NCBI GenBank assembly: GCA_001768235.1
Contig: MENK01000029.1
Location: 1 to 64,000 of the forward strand
Length of the DNA stretch: 64,000 bases
Source of the DNA: Bacteroidetes bacterium GWB2_32_14
GTDB taxonomy: Bacteria; Bacteroidota; Bacteroidia; Bacteroidales; UBA12077
Direction of reading: 5' to 3'
This document shows positions 9,810 through 18,965 of this stretch, in pieces. The translations under genes were made by a program, and so were the position numbers. The notes beneath the pieces were generated by a model, which was not told the origin of the DNA, did not search any database, and saw only the letters and a list, made by a program, of their open reading frames with translations. Position 1 is the stretch's first letter. The number at the start of each line of letters is the position of its first letter.

Positions 9810-12164
9810 ATGAGCAAAATAAACTACACTCCCAAATTTTACACCCGGTTGTTTTGGGCAATTATTATTATTCCAATAATAACTGTAATCCTAATTTTTA
9901 TATTGATATCGGGAGGAAAGCTGGGAGAAATGCCATCATTCGAAGATTTAGAAAATCCCGAAAACAATCTTGCATCCGAGATCATTTCGGAAGATGGTGT
10001 GCTTTTAGGAAGTTATTACTACCAGAACAGATCATTTGTAAATTTTGATGAGTTATCACCTGATTTAATAAATGCCTTAATTGCAACCGAAGATATACGG
10101 TTTCACAAACATGCCGGAGTAGATTTAAGAGGTTTAGGCCGGGTTTTTGTTTATTCAATCCTTTTAGGGGACAAAAGCTCAGGCGGGGGAAGTACAATTA
10201 CACAACAACTTGCAAAAAATCTTTTTCCAAGAGATACAACGAATTATCGTTTTGCAGTCCGCAGAAAATTACATCTCGGAGTAAATAAATTTAAAGAGTG
10301 GGTAACATCAGTAAAACTTGAAAAAAACTATACAAAAGAAGAGATACTCTCCATGTATTTTAATACAGTTCCATTTGGTGGCCATTCCTACGGAATAAAA
10401 TCAGCTGCAAAAACCTATTTCAATACATCTCCCGACTCGTTAAAAATAGAGGATGCAGCACTTCTTGTTGGGTTGCTGAAAGCCCCCACGTTTTTCAGCC
10501 CGGTTCGAAATCCTGAAAGATCGTTTCTAAGGCGAAACGTGGTTTTAGGTCAGATGAAAAAATATGGATTTATCAGCACCGCTGAATACGACTCGTTATG
10601 TATTTTGCCTATTGAATTAGATTACCAGGTTCAGGATCATAATGCAGGTTTAGCAACTTATTTCAGGGAATACATTCGTTTATCATTAAATGCATCGATA
10701 CCTAAAAGAAGGAATTACTTTGCTTACGAAGATTATAAAAACGATTCTATTCGTTGGGAAACCGATCCTATTTACGGCTGGTGTACCAAAAACAGGAAAC
10801 CCGATAGCACTACCTATAATTTGTATAAAGACGGTTTAAAGATTTATACAACGATTAATTCTAAAATGCAACAATATGCAGAAGAAGCTATAGCAGAACA
10901 TATCGGTGGAAATTTACAGGATGATTTTGAAAATGAACAAAAATCGAATCCAAACGCCCCCTATTATGAAAAATTAACTCGATCGGAATTAAGAGATATA
11001 TTAGATTTGGCCATGCGCAGGACAGACAGATACCGTTCAATGAGAAGGGCCGGAACCAGCAGCGATTCCATCCAGATGGCATTTAACACCCCTGTTCAGA
11101 TGACAGTATTTACATGGAAAGGAGAACGTGATACAACAATGACTCCTATGGATTCATTAATTTATTACAAATTTTATTTGCGTTGTAGTTTCGTAGCTGT
11201 TGATCCACATAACGGGTATATAAAAGCATATGTCGGGGGGCCGGATTTTAAGCATTTTAAATATGATATGGCTTCAATAGGGAAAAGACAGGTTGGGTCA
11301 ACAATTAAACCCTTTTTATACACCCTTGCAATGCAAGAAGGGTATTCTCCTTGCAATATGGTGCCTAATGTGCCAACAACCTTTATGCTTCCGAATGATT
11401 CAACATGGACTCCCAAAAATTCAGGGCCATCAAGTAAAGACGGACAAATGGTTACCTTAAAATGGGGACTGGCCAACTCGGTAAATTATATTTCGGCATG
11501 GTTAATAAAACAATTTAATCCGGAATCGGTTATTGATGTAATGAAAAAGATGGGTGTAAAAAGCTCTATAGATCCTGTTCCATCGATATTTTTAGGAACT
11601 TCAGATATTACTTTACTCGAAATTGTAAGTGCTTATTCTACTTTTTCGAATAAAGGAGTACATGCAGAACCTCTTTTTGTAACTCGTATTGAAGATAAAA
11701 ACGGGAACGTTCTTGCACGTTTTACTTCAACAAAAAACGAAGCAATTAGTGAACAAACGGCTTATTTAATGACCAATCTTTTACAAGGAGTTGTAAAAGA
11801 AGGTACTGCAGGCAGATTACGCTGGTATTATGAATTAATGAACGAGATTGGTGGTAAAACCGGAACAACACAGAATCAATCCGATGGATGGTTTATTGGA
11901 ATAACCCCGAATCTTGTTTCGGGAGCCTGGGTTGGCGGTGAAGACAGAAGCATTCATTTTAAAGGACTTGGCTTGGGAGCAGGAGGTAATACTTCATTGC
12001 CCATTTTTGGATTGTTTATGCAAAAAGTTTATGCTGATTCGTCCTTGTATGTTACCCGCGATGATATTTTTGAGAAACCATATAACTTTAATATTAATAT
12101 TAGTTGTGACTCAAATAATGAAGATAATCAACAAAATTATGAGGAAAATAATGATTTCTTTTAA
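9810..12164 (+). CDS. mrcA: Class A penicillin-binding protein 1A
   Basis: 784-residue bifunctional peptidoglycan synthase. One N-terminal membrane anchor (about 13-34). Glycosyltransferase GT51 domain with catalytic Glu94 in ATEDIRFHKHAGVD, the GGGSTITQQLAKNLFP motif and YFNTVPFGGHSYGI. Transpeptidase domain with Ser497 in STIK (QVGSTIKPFLY), SVN in GLANSVNYISAW, and KTGTT in IGGKTGTTQNQSDGW. Ends in an Asn/Glu-rich tail. Monocistronic, divergent from topA, convergent with the ABC ATPase gene, whose stop lies two bases away. Confidence 0.96.
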   Translation: MSKINYTPKFYTRLFWAIIIIPIITVILIFILISGGKLGEMPSFEDLENPENNLASEIISEDGVLLGSYYYQNRSFVNFDELSPDLINALIATEDIRFHKHAGVDLRGLGRVFVYSILLGDKSSGGGSTITQQLAKNLFPRDTTNYRFAVRRKLHLGVNKFKEWVTSVKLEKNYTKEEILSMYFNTVPFGGHSYGIKSAAKTYFNTSPDSLKIEDAALLVGLLKAPTFFSPVRNPERSFLRRNVVLGQMKKYGFISTAEYDSLCILPIELDYQVQDHNAGLATYFREYIRLSLNASIPKRRNYFAYEDYKNDSIRWETDPIYGWCTKNRKPDSTTYNLYKDGLKIYTTINSKMQQYAEEAIAEHIGGNLQDDFENEQKSNPNAPYYEKLTRSELRDILDLAMRRTDRYRSMRRAGTSSDSIQMAFNTPVQMTVFTWKGERDTTMTPMDSLIYYKFYLRCSFVAVDPHNGYIKAYVGGPDFKHFKYDMASIGKRQVGSTIKPFLYTLAMQEGYSPCNMVPNVPTTFMLPNDSTWTPKNSGPSSKDGQMVTLKWGLANSVNYISAWLIKQFNPESVIDVMKKMGVKSSIDPVPSIFLGTSDITLLEIVSAYSTFSNKGVHAEPLFVTRIEDKNGNVLARFTSTKNEAISEQTAYLMTNLLQGVVKEGTAGRLRWYYELMNEIGGKTGTTQNQSDGWFIGITPNLVSGAWVGGEDRSIHFKGLGLGAGGNTSLPIFGLFMQKVYADSSLYVTRDDIFEKPYNFNINISCDSNNEDNQQNYEENNDFF

Positions 12165-12165
12165 T

Positions 12166-13836
12166 TCATTTTGATATATCGGGTATTGAGTCGATAAGCT
12201 TTTTAGTATATTCTGATGCAGGTGACTTATAAAGAGTATCTGCATCATTTATTTCAACCAATTTGCCATCTTTTAAAACCATAACCCTGTCTGACATATA
12301 TTTTACAACCGATAAATCATGCGAGATAAAAATATAAGTTAATCCATATTCATCTTTTAAATCATTTAATAAATTTAATATCTCAGCCTGAACTGAAACA
12401 TCAAGCGCAGAGACCGACTCATCGCAAATAATGAATTCCGGTTGTAAGGCAACAGCCCTGGCAATAACTATTCGTTGTCTCTGGCCTCCTGAAAATTCGT
12501 GAGGATATTTATAAAATGAATCCTTTGATAACCTTACCTTATCGAGCAAATCGAACGTTTTTTCTTTTCGTTCAATTTCTGACGAGTATAATCTATGAAC
12601 CTTCATTGGTTCCATAATAGCTTCACCAATTGTTATTTTGGGATTAAGAGAAGAATATGGATCCTGAAAAATTATTTGAACTTTTCCGTGAAATTCCCTG
12701 AGTTGCTTTTTATTTAGCTCATTTAACGATTTGCCCTTAAAATAAATATTTCCTCTATCATTTAATATAAGTTGGCAAATCATACGGCCAAGTGTGGTTT
12801 TTCCGCTACCCGATTCTCCAACCAAACCAAGTGTTTCACCTTCATAAACATTAAAACTTATATTGTTGATTGCAAAAAATTCCTGTCTGGTATTTCCAAG
12901 AAAATTCTTTTTTAAAATATATTTTTTTGAAAGATTTGTAACACTAAGCACAACCTGACGATCGTCTTTTTTAGAAATTTCAGGATTTACAGCTACGTTA
13001 TTATTAAAATTGCTTAAAGTTGGCAATCTATAAGGCTTTAATTGAAGTGTTGGCCTGCATTTTAATAATCCTTTAGTATAATCCTGTTTTGGATTATTAA
13101 GAATTTCAGAGGCAGCTCCATATTCAATAACTTCTCCATTTCTCATTACAAGAATATGATCGGCTATTTGAGATATTATTCCTAAATCATGCGAAATAAA
13201 AATAATACTCATCTTGTATTTTTGTTGAATTTGTTTTAGCAGTTCAATAATTGATTTCTGAACAGTAACATCAAGTGCAGTTGTAGGTTCGTCGGCAATT
13301 AAAATTGATGGTTTTAATGCAATAGCCATTGCAATCATTACCCGTTGTCTTTGTCCTCCAGACAGTTGATGTGGATAACTGTTAAAAATCCTTACGGGAT
13401 CGGGGAGTTTAACTTCATCGAATAGTTCCTGCACCTTTAATTTTGCATTATTTTTATTTACTTTCAGATGTTTTATGATTACTTCTGCAACCTGATTCCC
13501 ACATTTCATTGATGGATTTAAAGATGTCATTGGTTCCTGAAAAATCATTGAAATGTTTTTACCTCTAAAATTCAACATCTCTTTTTCAGGCAATATTAAC
13601 AAATCTGTTAATCCATCGTTTTCAGAAAAAAGGACTTTCCCATCATGTAAAGAAGCATTTTGAGGAATTAACCGAATAATTGACAATGCCGTCAGCGACT
13701 TCCCGGAGCCCGATTCACCAACAATTCCAAGTGTTTGAGAATGATTTAAAGAAAAGGAAATGTTTTTTAGAATATCAATAGTGCATTTATCCTGAATAAA
13801 TGACAAGGAAAGATTATTTACTTCAAGGATTTTCAC
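12166..13836 (-). CDS. Dual-domain ABC transporter ATPase (peptide/nickel type)
   Basis: 556 residues with two complete ABC ATPase domains fused, as in YejF or fused DppD-DppF. Each half has Walker A (GESGSGKS at residues 40-47 and again near 340), signature (QLSGGQRQRV; EFSGGQRQRI), and Walker B (ILIADEPTTALD; FIICDESVSALD), followed by the oligopeptide-type C-terminal extension (YTKGLLKCRPTL, YTKKLIDSIP). It would power import of peptides or a related solute, but no permease or binding protein is nearby. Its ATGA start overlaps the radA stop, so it is the last gene of the panC-to-ABC operon. Confidence 0.9.
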   Translation of the reverse strand: MKILEVNNLSLSFIQDKCTIDILKNISFSLNHSQTLGIVGESGSGKSLTALSIIRLIPQNASLHDGKVLFSENDGLTDLLILPEKEMLNFRGKNISMIFQEPMTSLNPSMKCGNQVAEVIIKHLKVNKNNAKLKVQELFDEVKLPDPVRIFNSYPHQLSGGQRQRVMIAMAIALKPSILIADEPTTALDVTVQKSIIELLKQIQQKYKMSIIFISHDLGIISQIADHILVMRNGEVIEYGAASEILNNPKQDYTKGLLKCRPTLQLKPYRLPTLSNFNNNVAVNPEISKKDDRQVVLSVTNLSKKYILKKNFLGNTRQEFFAINNISFNVYEGETLGLVGESGSGKTTLGRMICQLILNDRGNIYFKGKSLNELNKKQLREFHGKVQIIFQDPYSSLNPKITIGEAIMEPMKVHRLYSSEIERKEKTFDLLDKVRLSKDSFYKYPHEFSGGQRQRIVIARAVALQPEFIICDESVSALDVSVQAEILNLLNDLKDEYGLTYIFISHDLSVVKYMSDRVMVLKDGKLVEINDADTLYKSPASEYTKKLIDSIPDISK

Positions 13837-15206
13837 TCTGCCGATTTTTTAAACAATGCTCTGAAAAGCTCATCCACCTTACCAACTTTTATAATCTCAA
13901 TTTTAAACTTACCTAAATCAAGTCCTTTTGAATTATAGCGGGAAATAAACATTTTAGTAAACCCTAGTTTTTCTGCTTCGCTAATTCGTTGTTCAATTCT
14001 GTTAACAGGCCGTATTTCGCCTGTTAAACCAACTTCTGCAGCAAAGCACATATTTTTCCCGATCGAAATATCGAGATTAGAAGAAAGTACAGAAGCAATT
14101 ACAGCCAGATCAATAGCAGGATCATCAACTTTTATTCCTCCAGCCACATTAATAAACACGTCTTTTTGGCTTAACCTGAAACCGGCTCTTTTTTCAAGCA
14201 CCGCAAGCAACATACCTAAACGTCTGTTATCGAATCCCGTGGATGAACGCTGAGGTGTTCCGTACGCGGCAGAGCTAACAAGGGCTTGTATTTCGATAAG
14301 TAAAGGGCGTACACCATTAATAGTCGATGCTATTGATGTTCCACTCAGAGATTCTTCGGTTTGTGTTATTAAAATTTCTGATGGATTTGTAACTTCACGT
14401 AATCCTTCGTTATTCATTTCAAAAATTCCTAATTCATCTGTAGATCCAAACCTGTTTTTCGTTGTACGTAAAATACGATACATGTTATTATGGTCGCCCT
14501 CGAACTGCAAAACAGTATCAACGATATGTTCTAAAACTTTGGGCCCGGCAAGAGTTCCTTCTTTTGTAATATGCCCGATTAAAAAGACAGGAGTATGAGT
14601 AGTTTTTGCAAACTTTAAAAGTATAGCAGCCGTTTCCCTTATTTGAGAAACTGTTCCGGCCGATGACTCCAACTTGTCGGAATATAAAGTCTGTATAGAA
14701 TCAATAATTAAAATATCAGGTTTAACATTTTGGGTATGAACAAGAATATTTTCAAGCAACGTTTCGCCAAGAATAAAACAATTTTCATTTTTAATTTTTA
14801 TTCTTTCGGCTCTCATTTTTATTTGCTGAGGGCTTTCTTCACCGGAAATATATAATGTTTTTATATGATTTAATTTTAAAGCTACCTGCAATGCCAAAGT
14901 CGATTTTCCAATTCCGGGTTCGCCACCAATAAGAATCATTGAACCGGGAACTATTCCCCCGCCAAGAATACGGTCGAGTTCATTAATATTTGTTGAAATC
15001 CGGCTATCTTTTTGGGATGTTATTTCAGTTATTTTTTGTGGAAATTGTTTTTCGTATTCAATTGAAAGGCCTGAACTTTTTGATTCTTTGCCAATAACCT
15101 GCTCAACATATGAATTCCATTCGCCGCAAGAATAACATTTTCCAATCCATTTTGCAGATTCAGCACCGCAATTCTGACAAACAAATACCGATTTTGTTTT
15201 GGCCAT
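13833..15206 (-). CDS. radA: DNA repair protein RadA
   Basis: 457-residue RadA/Sms, a RecA-like helicase that promotes branch migration in recombination. Four-cysteine zinc finger at Cys10, Cys13, Cys24, Cys27; Walker A GGEPGIGKST near residue 92; the RadA-specific KNRFG motif (TTKNRFGSTDELG); and a C-terminal Lon-like domain with the GGIKVDDPAIDLA and GEVGLTGEIR-type sequences (here AAEVGLTGEIRPV). Eight bases after rfaE2, four-base overlap with the ABC ATPase. Confidence 0.97.
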   Translation of the reverse strand: MAKTKSVFVCQNCGAESAKWIGKCYSCGEWNSYVEQVIGKESKSSGLSIEYEKQFPQKITEITSQKDSRISTNINELDRILGGGIVPGSMILIGGEPGIGKSTLALQVALKLNHIKTLYISGEESPQQIKMRAERIKIKNENCFILGETLLENILVHTQNVKPDILIIDSIQTLYSDKLESSAGTVSQIRETAAILLKFAKTTHTPVFLIGHITKEGTLAGPKVLEHIVDTVLQFEGDHNNMYRILRTTKNRFGSTDELGIFEMNNEGLREVTNPSEILITQTEESLSGTSIASTINGVRPLLIEIQALVSSAAYGTPQRSSTGFDNRRLGMLLAVLEKRAGFRLSQKDVFINVAGGIKVDDPAIDLAVIASVLSSNLDISIGKNMCFAAEVGLTGEIRPVNRIEQRISEAEKLGFTKMFISRYNSKGLDLGKFKIEIIKVGKVDELFRALFKKSAE

Positions 15207-15214
15207 TTAAAATT

Positions 15215-15703
15215 TTACTTTTTTAGTTTATTGATAATTGATGTAGTTGAATATCCATCAATAAAATCAATTGTAATAACTTTTCCTCCTTTTGTTTTTA
15301 CAATATCGTAGCCAACAATATCCTCTGCATTATAATCGCTGCCTTTAATAAGTACATCGGGTTGTACTTTTTTAATCAGGTTGTACGGAGTATCTTCATC
15401 GAATAAAACAACGGCATGTATAAAATGCATAGCAGCAAGGGTAATTGCGCGGGCATTTTCATCCTGAACCGGCCTGCTTTTTCCTTTTATTCTTTGAACT
15501 GATTTATCTGTATTTAACCCAATAATTAACACATCGCCATAATTTGCTGCCTGTGCCAAATATTCAATGTGCCCGCGATGAATGATATCGAAGCATCCAT
15601 TTGTAAAAACAATTTTTTGATTTTTAAATCTTAAATAAGCAAGAAAAGCTTCAAGCTTATCGGAATTAATAATCTTAGATTTTAATACATCCAGCTTATC
15701 CAT
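15215..15703 (-). CDS. rfaE2: D-glycero-beta-D-manno-heptose 1-phosphate adenylyltransferase
   Basis: 162-residue nucleotidyltransferase corresponding to the C-terminal half of HldE, making ADP-heptose for the LPS core. FTNGCFDIIHRGHIEYL contains the nucleotidyl-transfer HxGH (His42-Arg-Gly-His45); IGLNTDKSVQRIKG and RPVQDENARA are further family motifs, and the end has VKTKGGKVITIDF. The kinase half (RfaE1) is not in the window, so the enzyme is of the split type. Substrate assignment follows the family; a related cytidylyltransferase role cannot be fully excluded. Confidence 0.88.
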   Translation of the reverse strand: MDKLDVLKSKIINSDKLEAFLAYLRFKNQKIVFTNGCFDIIHRGHIEYLAQAANYGDVLIIGLNTDKSVQRIKGKSRPVQDENARAITLAAMHFIHAVVLFDEDTPYNLIKKVQPDVLIKGSDYNAEDIVGYDIVKTKGGKVITIDFIDGYSTTSIINKLKK

Positions 15704-15735
15704 TCAGATAATTATTAAAAAAATGATGAGTAAAT

Positions 15736-16752
15736 TTAATTAATATTTTTTCTTTTTCGGTGAGAATTAATAAATAACAAAATAATTGAAAGAGTACCGA
15801 GGAATAACACGAGAATCACCTGTGATTCGTGCTGAATTGTAGCAAAAACTAGTCCGTCGGTTTTAGAAATTCCATATAAAGTAAGGCCGGATGAAATAAT
15901 CCAATGGAATGCTCCAATTCCTCCCTGCACGGGAGCTGCCATACCTAATCCCCCGATAACTAAAAGGAATAATCCATCTATCGGCGTAAGATCTTTAGTT
16001 GCCGGTATTGAAAATACAACAACATAGGTCATTAAAAAATACATTACCCAGATAATAACCGTTTGAAAGAAAAACGCCCAACGGTTTTGCATTTTTGTTA
16101 CTGTTTTCACACCAGATATTACTCCTCGTAATAGTTTTCTCATTTTATGGATTACTACAACCCTTTTTAATCTTTTACGAAAGAAATAAAATAAACCTAT
16201 GAAACCAGCTATAAAAACAATTATCATTATCCAGTAATAAAATGGAAAATCAACTGCCTGAATAAATTTCTGGTAAAGAGGGATAAAAATATTTTCGTAA
16301 ATAAAACTTCCAAAGTATTCGATTTTTGCAATAAATATGATGAACAAAAAAATCAGTAAAACAATTAAGTCAACTGCACGTTCAATAATTACAGTACCAA
16401 TAAGAGAATCTACAGGAATTTTATCTGTTTTGGTAAGCGATCCACAACGGGTAATTTCTCCTAACCGGGGAAATGCCAAATTTGAAATATAGCCAATCAT
16501 TAATGCATAAAAAACATTTTTTAATGAAGGATTATAGTTTAAAGGCTTTATTAATAATTTCCAGCGATAAGCACGGCTTAAATATGCAAAAAAAGCAAAC
16601 ACCAATGATAATGCTACCCACGAATAATTTGCATTTTTAAGGTCAATAACCATTTTCTCGAAGTTTATCCCCCTAAAAGCAAAATAAAGGAGTAAAAGTC
16701 CGATAGTTAAAAAGATAAAGAAATTAACCGTTTTTAAAACTGTTCTATTCAA
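15736..16752 (-). CDS. Flippase-like membrane protein (UPF0104 / lysylphosphatidylglycerol synthase TM family)
   Basis: 338-residue integral membrane protein with about eight hydrophobic segments, starting with a helix near residues 10-26. It carries family marks: SRAYRWKLLIKPL, YISNLAFPRLGEITRC, IERAVDLIVLL, and GGLGMAAPVQGGIGAFHW. This fold is the membrane half of MprF and is also found alone in many bacteria; substrate unknown, probably lipid or polyprenyl-linked. Six bases after panD and 32 before rfaE2. No catalytic GNAT-like domain is attached. Confidence 0.8.
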   Translation of the reverse strand: MNRTVLKTVNFFIFLTIGLLLLYFAFRGINFEKMVIDLKNANYSWVALSLVFAFFAYLSRAYRWKLLIKPLNYNPSLKNVFYALMIGYISNLAFPRLGEITRCGSLTKTDKIPVDSLIGTVIIERAVDLIVLLIFLFIIFIAKIEYFGSFIYENIFIPLYQKFIQAVDFPFYYWIMIIVFIAGFIGLFYFFRKRLKRVVVIHKMRKLLRGVISGVKTVTKMQNRWAFFFQTVIIWVMYFLMTYVVVFSIPATKDLTPIDGLFLLVIGGLGMAAPVQGGIGAFHWIISSGLTLYGISKTDGLVFATIQHESQVILVLFLGTLSIILLFINSHRKRKNIN

Positions 16753-16758
16753 AGGAAA

Positions 16759-17109
16759 TTATATTAATTTATTTGTGGCAGTATCAGGGAAAATTAATCT
16801 TGGCTTAAAATTTTTAGCTTCTTCAAAATCCATAGAAGCATAAGAAATAATTATAATAACATCGCCAACAGTGGCTTTACGGGCGGCAGGGCCATTTAAA
16901 CATATTTCGCCTGTACCTCTTTTCCCTTTTATAACATATGTTTCAAGTCGCTCGCCATTATTCAGGTTGACTATTTGAACTTTCTCATTTTCAATAATAT
17001 TGGATGCATCCATTAAATCCTGATCGATTGTAATGCTTCCAACATATTGTAAATTTGCTTCTGTAACTGTTACCTTATGTATTTTTGATTTAACTACTTC
17101 GATGTTCAT
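16759..17109 (-). CDS. panD: Aspartate 1-decarboxylase proenzyme
   Basis: 116 residues. Makes beta-alanine from aspartate for pantothenate. It self-cleaves at Gly24-Ser25 (QYVGSITID), producing the pyruvoyl cofactor; Tyr22 and the [10 protein letters not shown] and [17 protein letters not shown] stretches are all present. Follows panC by 28 bases, so both enzymes of the beta-alanine branch are co-transcribed. Confidence 0.97.
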   Translation of the reverse strand: MNIEVVKSKIHKVTVTEANLQYVGSITIDQDLMDASNIIENEKVQIVNLNNGERLETYVIKGKRGTGEICLNGPAARKATVGDVIIIISYASMDFEEAKNFKPRLIFPDTATNKLI

Positions 17110-17137
17110 AACAAATATGAATTTATTCTCTACAAAT

Positions 17138-17983
17138 TTATAAATAAAATCTTACATTATCTATGAGCCTTATATTGCCAACATGAACAGCAATACAACC
17201 CACTTTTTCGCCCTTTTGCGACCAGTTGTTTATTGATTCTAAACTTGTATCATTAACAATTTCAAAATATTCTGCTTTTAAAAAAGGATCTGCATTAATG
17301 GTTTGAATAACCCAGTTTTTGGTTTCTTCAACATTCATTTTTTGTGCAATATTACGAGCTTTAAATAATGTTTTTGAAATTAAAGGAACATGTTCTCTTT
17401 CTTCTTTATTTAAAAGCATATTTCTTGAACTCATCGCTAATCCATCACTCTCTCTTATTATAGGGCAGGAAACTATTTCTACAGGATAACACATTAACTT
17501 AGTTAAATGTTTAATAATTGCAACCTGCTGGAAATCTTTTTCTCCAAAATAGGCCCTGTCAGGAGTCACTATTTCGAACAACTTACTTACAATTAATGCC
17601 ACTCCTCTGAAATGACCCGGCCTGAATTTACCTTCCATCACTTTATCAATGTTTCCAAAATCAAACTGACGGTTATCTTCTTCAGGATACATTTCTTCTT
17701 CAGTTGGAATAAATAAAATATCACATTTTGCTTCCTCGAGTTTCTTAACATCATCGTTTAAAATCCGGGGGTATCTCTGGTAATCTTTTTTATCATTAAA
17801 CTGTGTAGGATTAACAAAGATACTTGCTATAGTAATATCATTATCATTTTTTGAACTTGTTATTAATGAAATATGTCCCTCGTGTAATGCTCCCATTGTC
17901 GGAACAAAACCAATGGTTTTTGAAAAATTTCTTAATTTATTTATTTCGATTTTTAAATCGGCCTTCTTCTCAATTATTTTCAT
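17138..17983 (-). CDS. panC: Pantothenate synthetase
   Basis: 281 residues. Joins pantoate and beta-alanine using ATP. HEGH nucleotide-binding motif at residues 34-37 ([14 protein letters not shown]), [18 protein letters not shown], the FGEKDFQQ motif and the KMSKS-like [10 protein letters not shown] are visible. First gene of the minus-strand operon panC-panD-flippase-rfaE2-radA-ABC, divergent from the glycogen-synthase-like operon. Confidence 0.97.
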   Translation of the reverse strand: MKIIEKKADLKIEINKLRNFSKTIGFVPTMGALHEGHISLITSSKNDNDITIASIFVNPTQFNDKKDYQRYPRILNDDVKKLEEAKCDILFIPTEEEMYPEEDNRQFDFGNIDKVMEGKFRPGHFRGVALIVSKLFEIVTPDRAYFGEKDFQQVAIIKHLTKLMCYPVEIVSCPIIRESDGLAMSSRNMLLNKEEREHVPLISKTLFKARNIAQKMNVEETKNWVIQTINADPFLKAEYFEIVNDTSLESINNWSQKGEKVGCIAVHVGNIRLIDNVRFYL

Positions 17984-17999
17984 AATTAAAATATTTGTG

Positions 18000-18007
18000 C
18001 AAATATA
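18000..18007 (-). promoter_or_regulatory. -7 element for the panC operon
   Basis: Minus-strand TATATTTG (TAnnTTTG type) ending 17 bases upstream of the panC ATG. No clear -33 TTG at 19-21 bases. Confidence 0.5.
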
Positions 18008-18092
18008 AAATATAAAGGTAATACGTATGGTTATTTTAAAAAAGAATAAAAATAAAAATATATTGCAGTTTAACTTTTCAAGCTATTGGTAA

Positions 18093-18127
18093 TTTGTTGA
18101 TGATTAACATAAATTTTACTAATTTTG
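18093..18127 (+). promoter_or_regulatory. Promoter for the glgA-like/DUF4270/glmS operon
   Basis: TTTGTTG (18093-18099) followed by TAATTTTG (18120-18127), 20 bases after the second TTG. The ATG is at 18157, giving a leader of roughly 20-25 bases. Confidence 0.55.
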
Positions 18128-18156
18128 CAAAGATTTAAATTAATTCAACATTCCAG

Positions 18157-18960
18157 ATGGAAAATACAAAAGTTTTGTTTATCTCACAAGAAATCACCCC
18201 TTATTTACCAGAAACAGAGATGTCCCTAATAGGACGGAATCTGCCACAAGGAATACAGGAAAGCGGGAAAGAGATAAGAACTTTCATGCCCAAATTCGGA
18301 TGTATTAATGAAAGACGCAACCAATTGCATGAGGTTATACGTCTTTCAGGGATGAATTTAATAATTGATGACACCGATCATCCATTAATTATAAAAGTTG
18401 CATCAATTCAGGCCGCCCGAATGCAAGTTTATTTTATTGATAATGAAGATTATTTTCAAAGGAAATTCACTTTTAAAGATGAAAACGGGAACGATTTTGA
18501 AGATAATGATGAACGATTAATCTTTTTTGCCCGGGGGGTTCTTGAAACTGTTCGCAAATTAAGATGGGCGCCAGATATTATTCATTGTCATGGTTGGTTT
18601 ACAAGTTTAGTTCCTCTTTATATTAAGAAAGCTTATAATGAAGACCCCATATTTGCTAATTCAAAAATTATTTTTTCTGTATATAAAAATGAGTTTAAAA
18701 ACCCTTTAAATAAAGATTTTAGAGATAAGTTATTGTTTGAAAACATTACCAAGTCGGATGTAAAAATATTAAAAGAACCCTCGTTTGTAAATTTAAGCAA
18801 ACTGGCAATAGACATGTCTGATGCAACAATAATTGGAAGCAAAAAAATAAATTCAGATGTACATGAATATATTAAATCTTCAAATAAACCGTTCTTAGAA
18901 TATCAAAACAAAGAAGAATATATTGAAGCATACTCACAACTTTACGATAAAATTCTATAA
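18157..18960 (+). CDS. Half-length glycogen/starch synthase-like protein
   Basis: 267 residues resembling only the N-terminal Rossmann domain of GT5 glycogen synthase: VLFISQEITPYLPETEMS at the start, RTFMPKFGCINERR, and APDIIHCHGWFTSLVPLYIKK near residue 150. The ADP-glucose-binding K-T/V-G-G-L motif is replaced by LPETEMSLIG, and the whole C-terminal GT-B domain that binds the nucleotide is absent although the reading frame ends normally. A glycosyltransferase reaction is therefore unlikely. The same short gene sits beside panC in other Bacteroidota (from memory), so it looks conserved, not broken. First of an operon; five bases before the DUF4270 gene. Confidence 0.8.
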   Translation: MENTKVLFISQEITPYLPETEMSLIGRNLPQGIQESGKEIRTFMPKFGCINERRNQLHEVIRLSGMNLIIDDTDHPLIIKVASIQAARMQVYFIDNEDYFQRKFTFKDENGNDFEDNDERLIFFARGVLETVRKLRWAPDIIHCHGWFTSLVPLYIKKAYNEDPIFANSKIIFSVYKNEFKNPLNKDFRDKLLFENITKSDVKILKEPSFVNLSKLAIDMSDATIIGSKKINSDVHEYIKSSNKPFLEYQNKEEYIEAYSQLYDKIL

Positions 18961-18965
18961 AAAAT

